Of a stretch of 64,000 nt of DNA, positions 1 to 7,926 are shown piece by piece. Origin of the DNA: an uncultured Arthrobacter sp. (GTDB taxonomy: Bacteria; Actinomycetota; Actinomycetes; Actinomycetales; Micrococcaceae); contig NZ_CANLSZ010000007.1 in assembly GCF_947493765.1 (NCBI RefSeq), positions 1 to 64,000 of the forward strand. Direction: 5' to 3'. Made by a program: the position numbers and the translations under genes. The notes under the pieces were generated by a model. The model was not told where the DNA came from. It searched no databases and saw nothing but the letters and a program-made list of their open reading frames with translations. Each line of letters opens with the position of its first letter. Position 1 is the stretch's first letter.

Positions 1-2
1 TC

Positions 3-77
3 GCCCTCACCTACCGAGGTGGGGCCGTCCTGCGGGCGATCACCCTCTGGCTCAAACGGTTAGGAGACACGCCCTAG
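3..77 (+). CDS. 3' end of an unidentified gene (partial)
   Basis: An open frame runs from the left edge of the window to a TAG at 75-77 and encodes the last 24 residues of a protein, ending LWLKRLGDTP. The frame is uninterrupted and basic/hydrophobic in character, but too short to assign a family. It converges on the lipoprotein gene, and the two stop codons share the palindrome CTAG. It may be a chance open frame; sequence to the left is required to decide. Confidence 0.4.
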   Translation, partial: ALTYRGGAVLRAITLWLKRLGDTP

Positions 78-841
78 GTCGCGACCACCTCGATGACCGC
101 GTACTGCTTCGATGCCTCGAAGGCGTCCGAACCCGCTCGTTCCCGGGCGTCCGCCTCGTAGGTCATGATGCCGTAGGTCCGTGCCTCGAGGTTCGGTCCC
201 ACGGTGATCCTGAAGCTGTAGGTGCCGTCGGCGTCGGCCACGGCCGTCTGGTCGTCCATGACGAAGACATCGCTGCGGTAGTAGCCGAAGGTGATGGTGA
301 TCTCCTGGCCGGGCTCGTACCCACTGCCGACGACGGTGAACGCTCCTCCTTGCGGGACCGTCGTACTCGGACCGCCGAAGTCCGGCGACGTCGGGACGAC
401 CACAGCCTCCGGCGCGGCCGGTACTGCGGGTTCTGCCGGCCCCTCCTCGCCGGGGGCGGTCGGAGCGGGAGGAGGTCCGACGCTCTCCTCGGGGACCGGC
501 GCGTGCGTCGGGACGGCTGCCTGGGGTGAGGCCGGCCCGGTTCCGGGCTCGGACGCGGCGGGCGTCGGCGCGGGTGACGGCGCGGGTGACGGCGCAGCAG
601 GGATGGTCGACGGCGACGCCGCCATCGAGGTGGGGGCGCTCGAGGCGCTCGACGACGTCGCGCTGGACGACCCCGCACTCGACGTCGGGGCGCTCGACGA
701 CGTGGCGCTGGACGACGCGCTCGAGGTGGGGGAGCCGGAGGTCTGGGGGCCGGCGTCGGCGGCGGTCCCAGGCGTGTCCGAGCAGCCTGCGAGGAGTGTG
801 GCGATGGTCGCGAGGGCGACGACGGGGGGCAGCGTGCGCAC
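74..841 (-). CDS. Ser/Thr/Ala/Pro-rich lipoprotein with C-terminal Ig-like domain
   Basis: A predicted exported lipoprotein of 255 residues. The GTG at 841 is chosen because it places a short signal peptide directly before the lipobox LLAGC; the frame stays open further upstream but that would bury the signal. Residues about 25-140 are low-complexity runs of Ser, Ala, Thr and Pro, typical of a wall-spanning linker. The last 110 residues resemble a beta-sandwich domain (SPDFGGPSTTVPQGG, then GSGYEPGQEITITFG) of the kind found in secreted actinobacterial proteins. It is likely anchored outside the membrane with the sandwich displayed. Substrate and partner are unknown. Confidence 0.72.
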   Translation of the reverse strand: MRTLPPVVALATIATLLAGCSDTPGTAADAGPQTSGSPTSSASSSATSSSAPTSSAGSSSATSSSASSAPTSMAASPSTIPAAPSPAPSPAPTPAASEPGTGPASPQAAVPTHAPVPEESVGPPPAPTAPGEEGPAEPAVPAAPEAVVVPTSPDFGGPSTTVPQGGAFTVVGSGYEPGQEITITFGYYRSDVFVMDDQTAVADADGTYSFRITVGPNLEARTYGIMTYEADARERAGSDAFEASKQYAVIEVVAT

Positions 842-1207
842 GGTAGGGCTTCCTGAGTGGGAGGAGCGGTGGACGTCGGAGAACAGCCGGGCACGAGTAC
901 CGCACCGCATCCCCCGCCTCGGACACTACTGGCCACCGGCATCCGCCCGCCCCGGACCACCGGCTTCGTTGGCAAACCGTTATCCACCGGCGGCGCGCAC
1001 CCTGGCGGCGTCGTCCGCCCCCCGGCCTCCACCCCATGTCCACCGATCCCCACCGGCGTTCCCACCCGCGTCCCTCCCCCGTCCCCACCCGCGTCCCCAC
1101 CCCCGTCTCCGCCGTCATCCGCCCGGGCCCTCCGGATCGTCGGTGGTGCACGCAGTCAACTAATCTTGGACTCAGGGCCGATGGTTGGGCCGGACGAAGG
1201 AGTACGC
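842..1207. other. Divergent intergenic region between lipoprotein and fdhD
   Basis: This 366-base gap holds no credible gene. The shadow frames crossing it are Pro/Arg-rich and only reflect base composition. Positions about 1030-1120 form a pyrimidine-rich stretch with imperfect repeats of CCCACCCGCGTCCC on the + strand. The fdhD promoter probably lies near 1161-1166 (TAATCT as -10), and GAAGGAG sits just before the fdhD start. The lipoprotein is transcribed away to the left. Confidence 0.6.
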
Positions 1208-2035
1208 ATGAACAGGGTCACGCAGCGACGGCGCATCACGAAGTTCCGTATCGGAGGGCAGACAGGGCGGCGCGAGGACGTCCTGGCGGGGGAGGAGCCC
1301 CTGGAGATCCGCCTCGGCGGCAGCGCCTTCACGGTGACCATGCGGACCCCGGGGGACGACTTCGACCTCGTCGCGGGGTTCCTCGTCTCGGAGGGCGTGA
1401 TCTGGGAGCCGGGCCAGCTGCCGAGCCTGCGCTACTGCGCCGGGGTGGACGACGACGGGCAGCAGACCTTCAACGTGGTGGAGGCCCAGTTGCGCCCCGG
1501 GGTGGAACTGCCCGACACCGCCATGGAGCGCCACGTCTACACCTCGAGCTCGTGCGGTATCTGCGGGACGGCGTCGATCGACGCCGTCCGGAAGTCCTCC
1601 CGCTTCGATCTCGCCGTCGACTCCGCGCAGACCGACCTGGGTGTCCTGGCCGGGCTGCCCGATCGCCTGCGGGAGAGCCAGAAGCTGTTCGACCGCACCG
1701 GTGGCGTGCATGCAGCGGGCCTCTTCACGCGCGAGGGCGAACTCCTGTGCCTGCGCGAGGACGTGGGACGCCACAACGCCGTGGACAAGGTGGTGGGGTG
1801 GGCCCTGCGCGAGGGGATGCTGCCGCTGCGCGGGACCATCCTCCAGGTCTCCGGCCGCGCATCCTTCGAACTCGTGCAGAAGGCACAGCTCGCCGGTATC
1901 CCCGTGCTGGCGGCGGTCAGCGCGCCGTCGTCGCTGGCCGCGGATCTCGCGGACGACTCGGGCCTCACGCTGGTGGGCTTCAGCCGCGGGGCGTCGCTCA
2001 ACTGCTACTCGCACCCCGACCGCATCGCCGCCTGA
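1208..2035 (+). CDS. fdhD: FdhD sulfurtransferase for formate dehydrogenase maturation
   Basis: FdhD passes sulfur from a cysteine desulfurase to the molybdenum cofactor of formate dehydrogenases, which need the sulfurated cofactor for activity. The 275-residue product has the diagnostic CGIC motif (Cys116 and Cys119), whose cysteines are the sulfur relay, followed by the conserved GTASIDA segment, and RTGGVHAAGLF and REDVGRHNAVDK blocks that belong to the FdhD core. The ATG at 1208 is chosen over far longer upstream frames because it is preceded by GAAGGAG at good spacing and begins exactly where FdhD homology begins. No formate dehydrogenase gene lies inside the window, so its client is encoded elsewhere or just outside. 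Confidence 0.95.
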   Translation: MNRVTQRRRITKFRIGGQTGRREDVLAGEEPLEIRLGGSAFTVTMRTPGDDFDLVAGFLVSEGVIWEPGQLPSLRYCAGVDDDGQQTFNVVEAQLRPGVELPDTAMERHVYTSSSCGICGTASIDAVRKSSRFDLAVDSAQTDLGVLAGLPDRLRESQKLFDRTGGVHAAGLFTREGELLCLREDVGRHNAVDKVVGWALREGMLPLRGTILQVSGRASFELVQKAQLAGIPVLAAVSAPSSLAADLADDSGLTLVGFSRGASLNCYSHPDRIAA

Positions 2036-2151
2036 CGGTCCCTTCCGCCACTGCACGCACCGCCGAACAACCCCGTACGTAATATGGTGGGGAGCGGGTG
2101 GTCGCCAGCTGCAACCACGCAGACCGATCCAGTCGACCGAAGGAGCACTCT

Positions 2152-2568
2152 GTGTCACGCGAAGCGAATCTCGAAGCGCAGGAGAAAATGGGCGAACTCA
2201 TCGTCAGCGGCCAGCTCGATCGGCTCGGCGAGGTGTTCGCAGAGGACGTCGTCGATCACGACCCCGCGCCCGGGCAGGCACCGGGTGTCCAGGGGATCAA
2301 GGATTTCTGGCACACCTTCCGCACTGCATTTCCGGACGTGGATCTCGAGCCGCAGACGATCGTGGCCGACGAGGAGAATGTCGCCGTCGTCCTGACGGTA
2401 TCCGGCACGCACCGCGGGACGTTCATGGGTGTGGAGCCATCGGGCAGGAGATTCTCGGTCCGTGGCGTCCAGGTGGGGCGGTTCGAGGACGGCAAGCTGG
2501 CGGAGCGCTGGGGAACGACGGACGAGGCGACTCTGCTCAGCCAGATCCGCGGTGAATCCGAGGTGTGA
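2152..2568 (+). CDS. SnoaL-like / ester cyclase family protein
   Basis: A 138-residue protein of the NTF2-like SnoaL (polyketide cyclase-like) fold, with the family pattern of an early helix (MGELIVSGQLDRLGEVFAED), the VVDHDPAPGQ stretch, the FPDV segment and a terminal WGTTDEATLLSQIR. Members range from ring cyclases to small-molecule binding proteins with no proven activity. The GTG at 2152 is preferred since AAGGAG lies just upstream, whereas the ATG at 2098 has none. A -10-like TAATAT at 2080-2085 suggests its own promoter separate from fdhD. Substrate is not evident from the neighbours. Confidence 0.8.
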   Translation: MSREANLEAQEKMGELIVSGQLDRLGEVFAEDVVDHDPAPGQAPGVQGIKDFWHTFRTAFPDVDLEPQTIVADEENVAVVLTVSGTHRGTFMGVEPSGRRFSVRGVQVGRFEDGKLAERWGTTDEATLLSQIRGESEV

Positions 2569-2607
2569 ACCGCGAGTGGGTCAGGTGGTGGCCGGACGGC
2601 AGCCTGA

Positions 2608-3372
2608 CTAGAAGGGGTTGAGCAGACGGTCCACGAAGCGCCGCGTGCGCTCGTGGTGGGGGTCTCGCAGCACCTGGTCCGGGTGCCCGTGCTCCACGAC
2701 CACACCCTCGTCCATGAAGACCACCTCGTCGGCGACCTCACGGGCGAAGGCCAGCTCGTGGGTGACGATCACCATGGTCCACTTCTCCTCGGCGAGCTCC
2801 TTGATGACCGTCAGGACCTCTCCGACCAGTTCCGGGTCGAGGGCGGAGGTCGGTTCGTCGAACAGGAGCAGATCGGGCTGCAGGGCCAGTGCCCGGACGA
2901 TCCCGACGCGCTGCTGCTGCCCACCGGAGAGATTGAACGGATGATCGTCGCGCTTGTCGGCGAGGCCCACGCGTGCCAGGAGCCGCTCCGCGTCCGCTAT
3001 CGCCTCACGACGGGGGCGCTTCCGGACCTGGACAGGGCCCTCGATGACGTTCTCGAGGACCGTCATGTGCGGGAAGAGATTGTAGGTCTGGAACACCATG
3101 GCACTGCGGTCCCGTAGCGCCAGCGCGTCCTTCCTCGGAATCTTCGGGCCGAAGTCGATCGCGGGTCCGTCACGGAAGGCCACCGTGCCGCCGTCGGGCG
3201 TCTCCAGGCCGTTGAGGCAGCGCAGTACCGTGGTCTTGCCGGACCCGGAGGGGCCCACGAGAGCCACCACCTGACCGCTGTCGATGCTCAGGTCGATCGA
3301 CTTCAGGACCTGGTTCCCGCCGAAGGACTTCTGCAGGGCGGTGGCTCTCAGGAGCGGGTCAGCGGGCGACAT
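2608..3372 (-). CDS. Polar amino acid ABC transporter, ATP-binding subunit
   Basis: ATPase of a polar amino acid importer of the GlnQ/HisP/ArtP group, driving uptake through the adjacent permease. The 254 residues contain the Walker A motif GPSGSGKTT, Q-loop (MVFQTYNLFPHMTVLENV, the signature form of this subfamily), LSGGQQQR signature, Walker B LLLFDEPTSALD and the H-loop VTHE. Its start overlaps the permease stop by 14 bases, so the two are translated as a coupled pair behind the binding protein. Length is normal for the family. Substrate cannot be fixed from sequence; cystine or glutamine/glutamate are the usual choices. Confidence 0.93.
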   Translation of the reverse strand: MSPADPLLRATALQKSFGGNQVLKSIDLSIDSGQVVALVGPSGSGKTTVLRCLNGLETPDGGTVAFRDGPAIDFGPKIPRKDALALRDRSAMVFQTYNLFPHMTVLENVIEGPVQVRKRPRREAIADAERLLARVGLADKRDDHPFNLSGGQQQRVGIVRALALQPDLLLFDEPTSALDPELVGEVLTVIKELAEEKWTMVIVTHELAFAREVADEVVFMDEGVVVEHGHPDQVLRDPHHERTRRFVDRLLNPF

Positions 3373-4018
3373 AGCGGTCCAATCTCTTCTCGAGCGCGGA
3401 CTGTCCGGTGGACAGGACGAGGCAGAAGACCCAGTAGATCGCCGCGGCCTCCATGTAGACGATCATGAACTGCTGCGAGAAGGACGCGATCTGCTGTGCC
3501 TCGCGGAACAGCTCGCCCACGAGGATCAGCGAGGCGAGCGAGGTGTCCTTCACGAGGCTGATGAACGTGTTGGACAGCGGGGGGACGGAGACGCGGGCGG
3601 CCTGCGGCAGGATCACGCGGCGCAGCGTGAGGGCGCGCGACATGCCGATGGTGTGGCCGGCCTCCCACTGGCCCTTCGGCACGGACAGGATCGCGGCCCG
3701 CAGGATCTCGGCGGCGTAGCCCGCGACGTTGAGCGAGAACGCGATGATGGCGCTCGGCCACGGATCGATGGTCACGCCGAGGGAGGGCAGGCCGTAGAAG
3801 ATCACGAACAGCTGCACCAGCAGGGGAGTGCCCCGGACGACCGAGACGTAGAACCGGGCGATCGCCGAGAGAACGGGCTGCCCGCTGATGCGCATGAGGG
3901 CGATCACCAGTGCCAGCAGCAACCCGAGCGCGAAGGAGGCGAGCGCCAGCGGGATGGTGGCGGTCAGCCCGCCGGAGAGCATGGGCCAGAAGGAGGAGCG
4001 CAGCAGGTCCCAGTCCAT
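3359..4018 (-). CDS. Polar amino acid ABC transporter, permease subunit
   Basis: Integral membrane channel of the HisM/GlnP family. The 219-residue protein has about five hydrophobic spans, and the EAA loop appears as GYAAEILRAAILSVPKGQWEAG, where the ATPase docks. The segment VVRGTPLLVQLFVIFYG near residue 65 is characteristic of amino acid permeases of this family. It lies between the binding-protein gene and the ATPase gene. A single permease suggests that it works as a homodimer. Confidence 0.93.
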   Translation of the reverse strand: MDWDLLRSSFWPMLSGGLTATIPLALASFALGLLLALVIALMRISGQPVLSAIARFYVSVVRGTPLLVQLFVIFYGLPSLGVTIDPWPSAIIAFSLNVAGYAAEILRAAILSVPKGQWEAGHTIGMSRALTLRRVILPQAARVSVPPLSNTFISLVKDTSLASLILVGELFREAQQIASFSQQFMIVYMEAAAIYWVFCLVLSTGQSALEKRLDRYVAR

Positions 4019-4076
4019 CAGTCAGCTCCTCCGGATCCACCGATACCGCCGACGCCGCTGCCTCCCGCCCCCATGA

Positions 4077-4904
4077 TCACTCGCTGACGTCGGAGCCGAA
4101 GTACTTCTGCGAGATCTCCGCGAGCGTGCCGTCGGCGCGCAGCTCGTCGAGCGCCGTGTCGATCGCGTCGACGAGCTCGGTGCTGCCCTTCCGGACGGCG
4201 ACGGCGCTCATCGAGTTCTCCTCGGTGGTGGCCGCGATCTTGATGCCCTCGTTGCCGTTGGTCTTCTGGTAGTCGAGGTAGGTCAGCTCGTCGTTGATCG
4301 TGGCGTCGACGCGGCCCTGCTCGAGGAGCGTGACGGACTGCGCCCACCCCTCCACGGGCTCCACGTCCGCTCCGCTCTCCTGCGCGAGCGTGTTCCAGTT
4401 GCTCGTGAGGGACTGCGCGGTGGTCCTGCCGTCGAGGTCCTCGAAGGAGGAGATGTCCTCGTTGTCGGACCGCGTGACGATCACGCCGGAGCTGACGGTG
4501 TAGGGCTCGGAGAAGTCGTAGGCCTCCTTGCGCTCGTCCGTCATGGTCACCTGGTTGGCGATCACGTCGAAGCGACCCGCCTCCAGCCCGGCGAAGATGG
4601 CATCCCACTGCGTCTCCTCGAACTCCGCCTCCACCCCCATCTTCTCCGCGACGGCGTCGATGACCTCGACGTCGTACCCGGTCAGGTCCCCGCTGCCGTC
4701 CTCGTGGAAGCTGAAGGGCCGGTAGGTGCCCTCGGTGCCGACGGTCAGCACACCGGCGTCCTGGATCTCCTGGAGCGTGGTGGGACCGGCGGAGCCGGAG
4801 GCGTCGCCGGCACCGGACGGATCGGCGCCCTCCGACGTCGAGCAGCCAGCGAGGGCCAGCGTGAGTGCCGCCGCGGCACCGAGGACGGACAGGCGGTGGG
4901 TCAT
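4077..4904 (-). CDS. Amino acid ABC transporter substrate-binding lipoprotein
   Basis: Extracellular ligand-binding lipoprotein feeding the permease downstream. The ATG at 4904 is chosen because the next residues form a signal peptide ending in the lipobox LALAGC; AAGGA precedes it. The mature part is a family 3 solute-binding protein: GVLTVGTEGTYRPFSF, the GYDVEVIDAVAEKMG segment, and the FDVIANQVTMTDERK block, a pattern close to cystine-binding proteins (TcyA/FliY type). It is the first gene of the three-gene importer operon, with 58 bases before the permease. A 7-bp inverted repeat (GCAACAC at 4952, GTGTTGC at 4984) lies in the divergent promoter region and could be an operator. Confidence 0.92.
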   Translation of the reverse strand: MTHRLSVLGAAAALTLALAGCSTSEGADPSGAGDASGSAGPTTLQEIQDAGVLTVGTEGTYRPFSFHEDGSGDLTGYDVEVIDAVAEKMGVEAEFEETQWDAIFAGLEAGRFDVIANQVTMTDERKEAYDFSEPYTVSSGVIVTRSDNEDISSFEDLDGRTTAQSLTSNWNTLAQESGADVEPVEGWAQSVTLLEQGRVDATINDELTYLDYQKTNGNEGIKIAATTEENSMSAVAVRKGSTELVDAIDTALDELRADGTLAEISQKYFGSDVSE

Positions 4905-5047
4905 GGGGATCAATCCTTCTCGTGGGGAACGGACGTTGAACACTACTGAAGGCAACACCGCTCCGGCCACTTATTGTTCCGCAGTGTTGCGCGCGGCTGC
5001 CAGACTTGTGGGGAGCACGATCGTGCGCACCACCGGGAGGAATCACC

Positions 5048-6931
5048 ATGTCCATGGAAGGCGCAGCCTGGAGCTCGCTGTACAAGATCTCGACGGCGAA
5101 GGACGGCAGGCACGGCTTCTCCCGGGAATCGGTGCGGCGCATCCTCACCTTCGCCGTGCCGTACCGGACCATGCTGATCCTGTTCATCGTCCTGTCGATC
5201 GCCGGCGCTTTCCTGGCGGTGGCGACGCCGGTGCTCGCGGGTCAGGTGGTGGACGTCATCGTGGCCGAGGGCGAGGTGCGCACCATCGTCTGGCTCGCCG
5301 TCGTCATCGCCCTCGTCGCCGTGGCCGACGCCGGGGTGTCCCTGGTGACCCGCTGGTACTCCGCGCGGATCGGGGAAGGCGTGATCCTGGACCTCCGGAC
5401 GGCGGTCTTCGACCACGTGCAGAAGATGCCGATCGCGTTCTTCACCCGCACCCGCACCGGCGCCCTGGTGAGTCGGCTGAACAACGACGTCATCGGCGCG
5501 CAGCAGGCCTTCAGCGGCACGCTGTCGGGTGTGGTCACGAACGTCGTGGCCCTGGCCCTGACGCTGATCGTCATGCTGGGGACCTCGTGGCTCGTGACGG
5601 TGCTCGCCGTGATCATGCTGCCCATCTTCCTGGTCCCCGCCCGGCGCATGGGCAGCCGCCTCGCTGCGCTGCGCCGCGAGGCCGCGGACCACAACTCCGC
5701 CATGAGCACGCAGATGACCGAGCGCTTCTCCGCACCGGGCGCCACCCTGGTCAAGCTCTTCGGCCGGCCCGACGAGGAGGCCGAGGAGTTCCGGCTCCGC
5801 GCCTCACGTGTCCGGGACATCGGGGTGCGGACCGCCATGCTGCAGTTCGTCTTCTTCACCGCCCTGATGCTCGTCTCGGCACTCGCCCTGGCCCTGGTCT
5901 ACGGCCTGGGCGGTTTCCTGGCGCTCGCAGGCCAGCTCGACACGGGTGAGGTGGTCACGCTCGCCCTGCTGCTCACGCGCCTCTACGCGCCCCTGACGAG
6001 TTTGGCGAACGCCCGCGTGGAGATCATGAGCGCGATCGTGAGTTTCGAGCGCGTCTTCGAGGTCCTCGACCTCGAACCGCTCATCCAGGAGAAGCCCGAC
6101 GCCGGCACGGTACCGGCCGGACCGGTGTCGGTGGAGTTCGACGACGTCCGGTTCGCCTATCCGTCGGCGGACAAGGTCTCCCTGGCCTCCCTCGAGGAGG
6201 TCTCGACGCTCGACACCCGCGGTGGGGAGGAAGTGCTCCACGGGGTGTCCTTCCGGATCGAGCCCGGCCAGACCGTGGCACTCGTGGGTACCTCGGGCGC
6301 CGGCAAGTCGACGATCGCCCAGCTCGTGGCCCGGCTCTACGACGTCGACAGCGGCGCCGTGCGACTCGGCGGGACGGACGTCCGGGACGTGACCTTCGCC
6401 TCCATGCGCCATTCCCTCGGGATGGTGACGCAGGACGGCCACCTGTTCCACGAGACCATCCTGTCCAATCTCCGGCTCGCCAGGCCCGAGGCCACTCTGG
6501 ACGAGGTCTGGGACGCCGTCCGGCGGGCCCGCCTGGAGCCGCTGCTGCGGTCGCTGCCGGACCAGCTGGACACCATGGTCGGCGAACGCGGCTACCGGCT
6601 CTCCGGCGGCGAGCGCCAGCGCATGACGATCGCACGCCTGCTCCTCGCCCAGCCGCGCGTGGTGGTCCTCGACGAGGCGACGGCGGCCCTCGACTCGACG
6701 TCGGAGGCTGCCGTGCAGTCGGCGCTCAGCGCCGCCCTCGAGGGTCGCACCGCGATGGTCATTGCCCACCGGCTGTCCACGATCCGTAGCGCGGACCTGA
6801 TCCTGGTGGTGGAGGACGGGTCGATCGTGGAACGCGGCACCCACGAGGAGCTCCTGGCGGCGGGCGGCCGTTACGAGGACCTCCACCGGACGCAGTTCGC
6901 CGTCCAGAAGACCCTGGCCGTCAGCGACTAG
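5048..6931 (+). CDS. ABC exporter, fused membrane and ATPase domains
   Basis: A 627-residue half-transporter of the MsbA/multidrug type: an N-terminal six-span membrane domain (about residues 35-330) and a C-terminal nucleotide-binding domain. The ATPase shows Walker A GTSGAGKST, signature LSGGERQ, Walker B VVVLDEATAALD and the H-loop AHRLST, all intact, so it can act as a homodimer. The ATG at 5048 follows GGGAGG and fits the domain start; upstream codons are not needed. It is transcribed divergently from the amino acid importer and ends before an inverted-repeat terminator. The cargo is unknown; lipids, peptides or drugs are all possible for this family. Confidence 0.9.
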   Translation: MSMEGAAWSSLYKISTAKDGRHGFSRESVRRILTFAVPYRTMLILFIVLSIAGAFLAVATPVLAGQVVDVIVAEGEVRTIVWLAVVIALVAVADAGVSLVTRWYSARIGEGVILDLRTAVFDHVQKMPIAFFTRTRTGALVSRLNNDVIGAQQAFSGTLSGVVTNVVALALTLIVMLGTSWLVTVLAVIMLPIFLVPARRMGSRLAALRREAADHNSAMSTQMTERFSAPGATLVKLFGRPDEEAEEFRLRASRVRDIGVRTAMLQFVFFTALMLVSALALALVYGLGGFLALAGQLDTGEVVTLALLLTRLYAPLTSLANARVEIMSAIVSFERVFEVLDLEPLIQEKPDAGTVPAGPVSVEFDDVRFAYPSADKVSLASLEEVSTLDTRGGEEVLHGVSFRIEPGQTVALVGTSGAGKSTIAQLVARLYDVDSGAVRLGGTDVRDVTFASMRHSLGMVTQDGHLFHETILSNLRLARPEATLDEVWDAVRRARLEPLLRSLPDQLDTMVGERGYRLSGGERQRMTIARLLLAQPRVVVLDEATAALDSTSEAAVQSALSAALEGRTAMVIAHRLSTIRSADLILVVEDGSIVERGTHEELLAAGGRYEDLHRTQFAVQKTLAVSD

Positions 6932-6942
6932 CCCGGAGACGG

Positions 6943-6973
6943 GTCAGGGACGGATCACTGATCCGTCCCTGAC
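6943..6973. terminator. Inverted repeat between exporter gene and tRNA-Arg
   Basis: A perfect 15-bp inverted repeat (GTCAGGGACGGATCA and its complement) with a one-base centre. It lies just after the exporter stop and on the 3' side of the minus-strand tRNA, so it can end transcription from either direction. No T tract follows, as is common in GC-rich actinobacteria. Confidence 0.65.
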
Positions 6974-7004
6974 CTGCTGCGCGATGCGTGCGCGATGCGT
7001 GGGG

Positions 7005-7078
7005 TGCCCCTGGCCGGAATCGAACCGACGACCTTCCCTTTAGGAGAGGGACGCTCTATCCTACTGAGCTACAGAGGC
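7005..7078 (-). tRNA. tRNA-Arg (anticodon CCU)
   Basis: The minus strand folds into a 74-base cloverleaf: acceptor GCCTCTG with CAGGGGC, D-stem GCTC/GAGC, anticodon stem TCCCT/AGGGA with loop CTCCTAA giving anticodon CCU, and T arm GTCGG-TTCGATT-CCGGC. It decodes AGG, a rare codon in this genome. The CCA end is not encoded, so it must be added after transcription. No integrase or duplicated tRNA end is seen beside it. Confidence 0.96.
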
Positions 7079-7123
7079 TGGTGGTGCCGAATACGGGACG
7101 AAACCCTGGTCGGCGGTCCAAGC

Positions 7124-7762
7124 CTACCTGCTCCGCGCAGTGGTCCCCGCGTCGTCGCCGTCCGGCTCCTCCTGCACCGTCCGTCGACGCCCGAAGACCG
7201 AGACGGCGCCACCCACCAGGCTCGCGAGGAGCAGCGCCCAGCGCAGCACGGTCAGCGTTGAGGCGAGCAGCACGTCGCCCGCCCCCGGGGTGGCCTGGGC
7301 CAGAACGGTGTCGATCGCGATGTTCTCCCACAGATCCGCGACCACGAACAGGAGCACCGGGCTCCACAGCACCCAGCGGAGCCGGCGATTGCCGGTGTTG
7401 AGCTGGATGAGCAGCAGCCAGGCGAAGGCGAAGATCAGGGGGAAGAGGGTGCCCGCCGTCTTGTGCAGATAGCTCAGCTGACCGCGGGCATCGTCGTCCA
7501 TCGCCGTTCGCAGCCGTTCGACGTACCCGACGTCGTACCCGCCGATCATCATGTCCGGCATGGTCAGGCCGTCGGCGAGCTGGGTCATCTGCCCGAGCGC
7601 CAGCAGGTGGAAGTACCAGAAGAGGAACATGGCGGCGACGGCAGCGGCGATGACGACCAGGCTCCCGTTGGAGCGTTGCCGCTGCGGCTGTGTCTCCGGC
7701 ACCCCCGAGGGCGGTGCGCCGGTGGAATGCTTCCGTGCGATCTGTGCTCGTGTCCGTGCCAC
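7124..7762 (-). CDS. Hypothetical membrane protein
   Basis: A 212-residue protein that I do not recognise. It has a charged N-terminal tail of about 32 residues, then hydrophobic spans near 34-55, 103-122, 128-150 and 163-185, so four membrane segments, with a charged C-terminus. The loop after the first span carries MPDMMIGGYDVGYVERLRTAMDDDARGQLSYLHKT, which looks extracytoplasmic. The start is GTG at 7762 with CATACT seven bases upstream and no ribosome binding site, suggesting leaderless transcription. It is alone, divergent from the symporter gene. Confidence 0.75.
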   Translation of the reverse strand: MARTRAQIARKHSTGAPPSGVPETQPQRQRSNGSLVVIAAAVAAMFLFWYFHLLALGQMTQLADGLTMPDMMIGGYDVGYVERLRTAMDDDARGQLSYLHKTAGTLFPLIFAFAWLLLIQLNTGNRRLRWVLWSPVLLFVVADLWENIAIDTVLAQATPGAGDVLLASTLTVLRWALLLASLVGGAVSVFGRRRTVQEEPDGDDAGTTARSR

Positions 7763-7909
7763 CGTCCCAGTATGGACGATCGGCAGAAGAGGACAGGCAA
7801 CCCTGTGAGTCAGCTGGGAATAGGATTTCGATTCGGTGACGCTTGTCCGGAAATATCGTTTGTGTGATTGCGCTCACCTTCCCGGCACGGTTCATTTGGT
7901 GAATGCCCC

Positions 7910-7915
7910 TAGCCT
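7910..7915 (+). promoter_or_regulatory. -10 box of the AGCS symporter gene (leaderless)
   Basis: TAGCCT ends 11 bases before the ATG at 7927, and there is no Shine-Dalgarno sequence before either candidate start. This spacing would put the transcript start at or next to the ATG. It argues against the upstream ATG at 7903, which would lie in front of the promoter. Confidence 0.5.
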
Positions 7916-7926
7916 CCGCACTTCCC

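Noticed and set aside
7005-7078. Integration site at tRNA-Arg
   Set aside because: No integrase, no repeated 3' tRNA end and no change in base composition around it.
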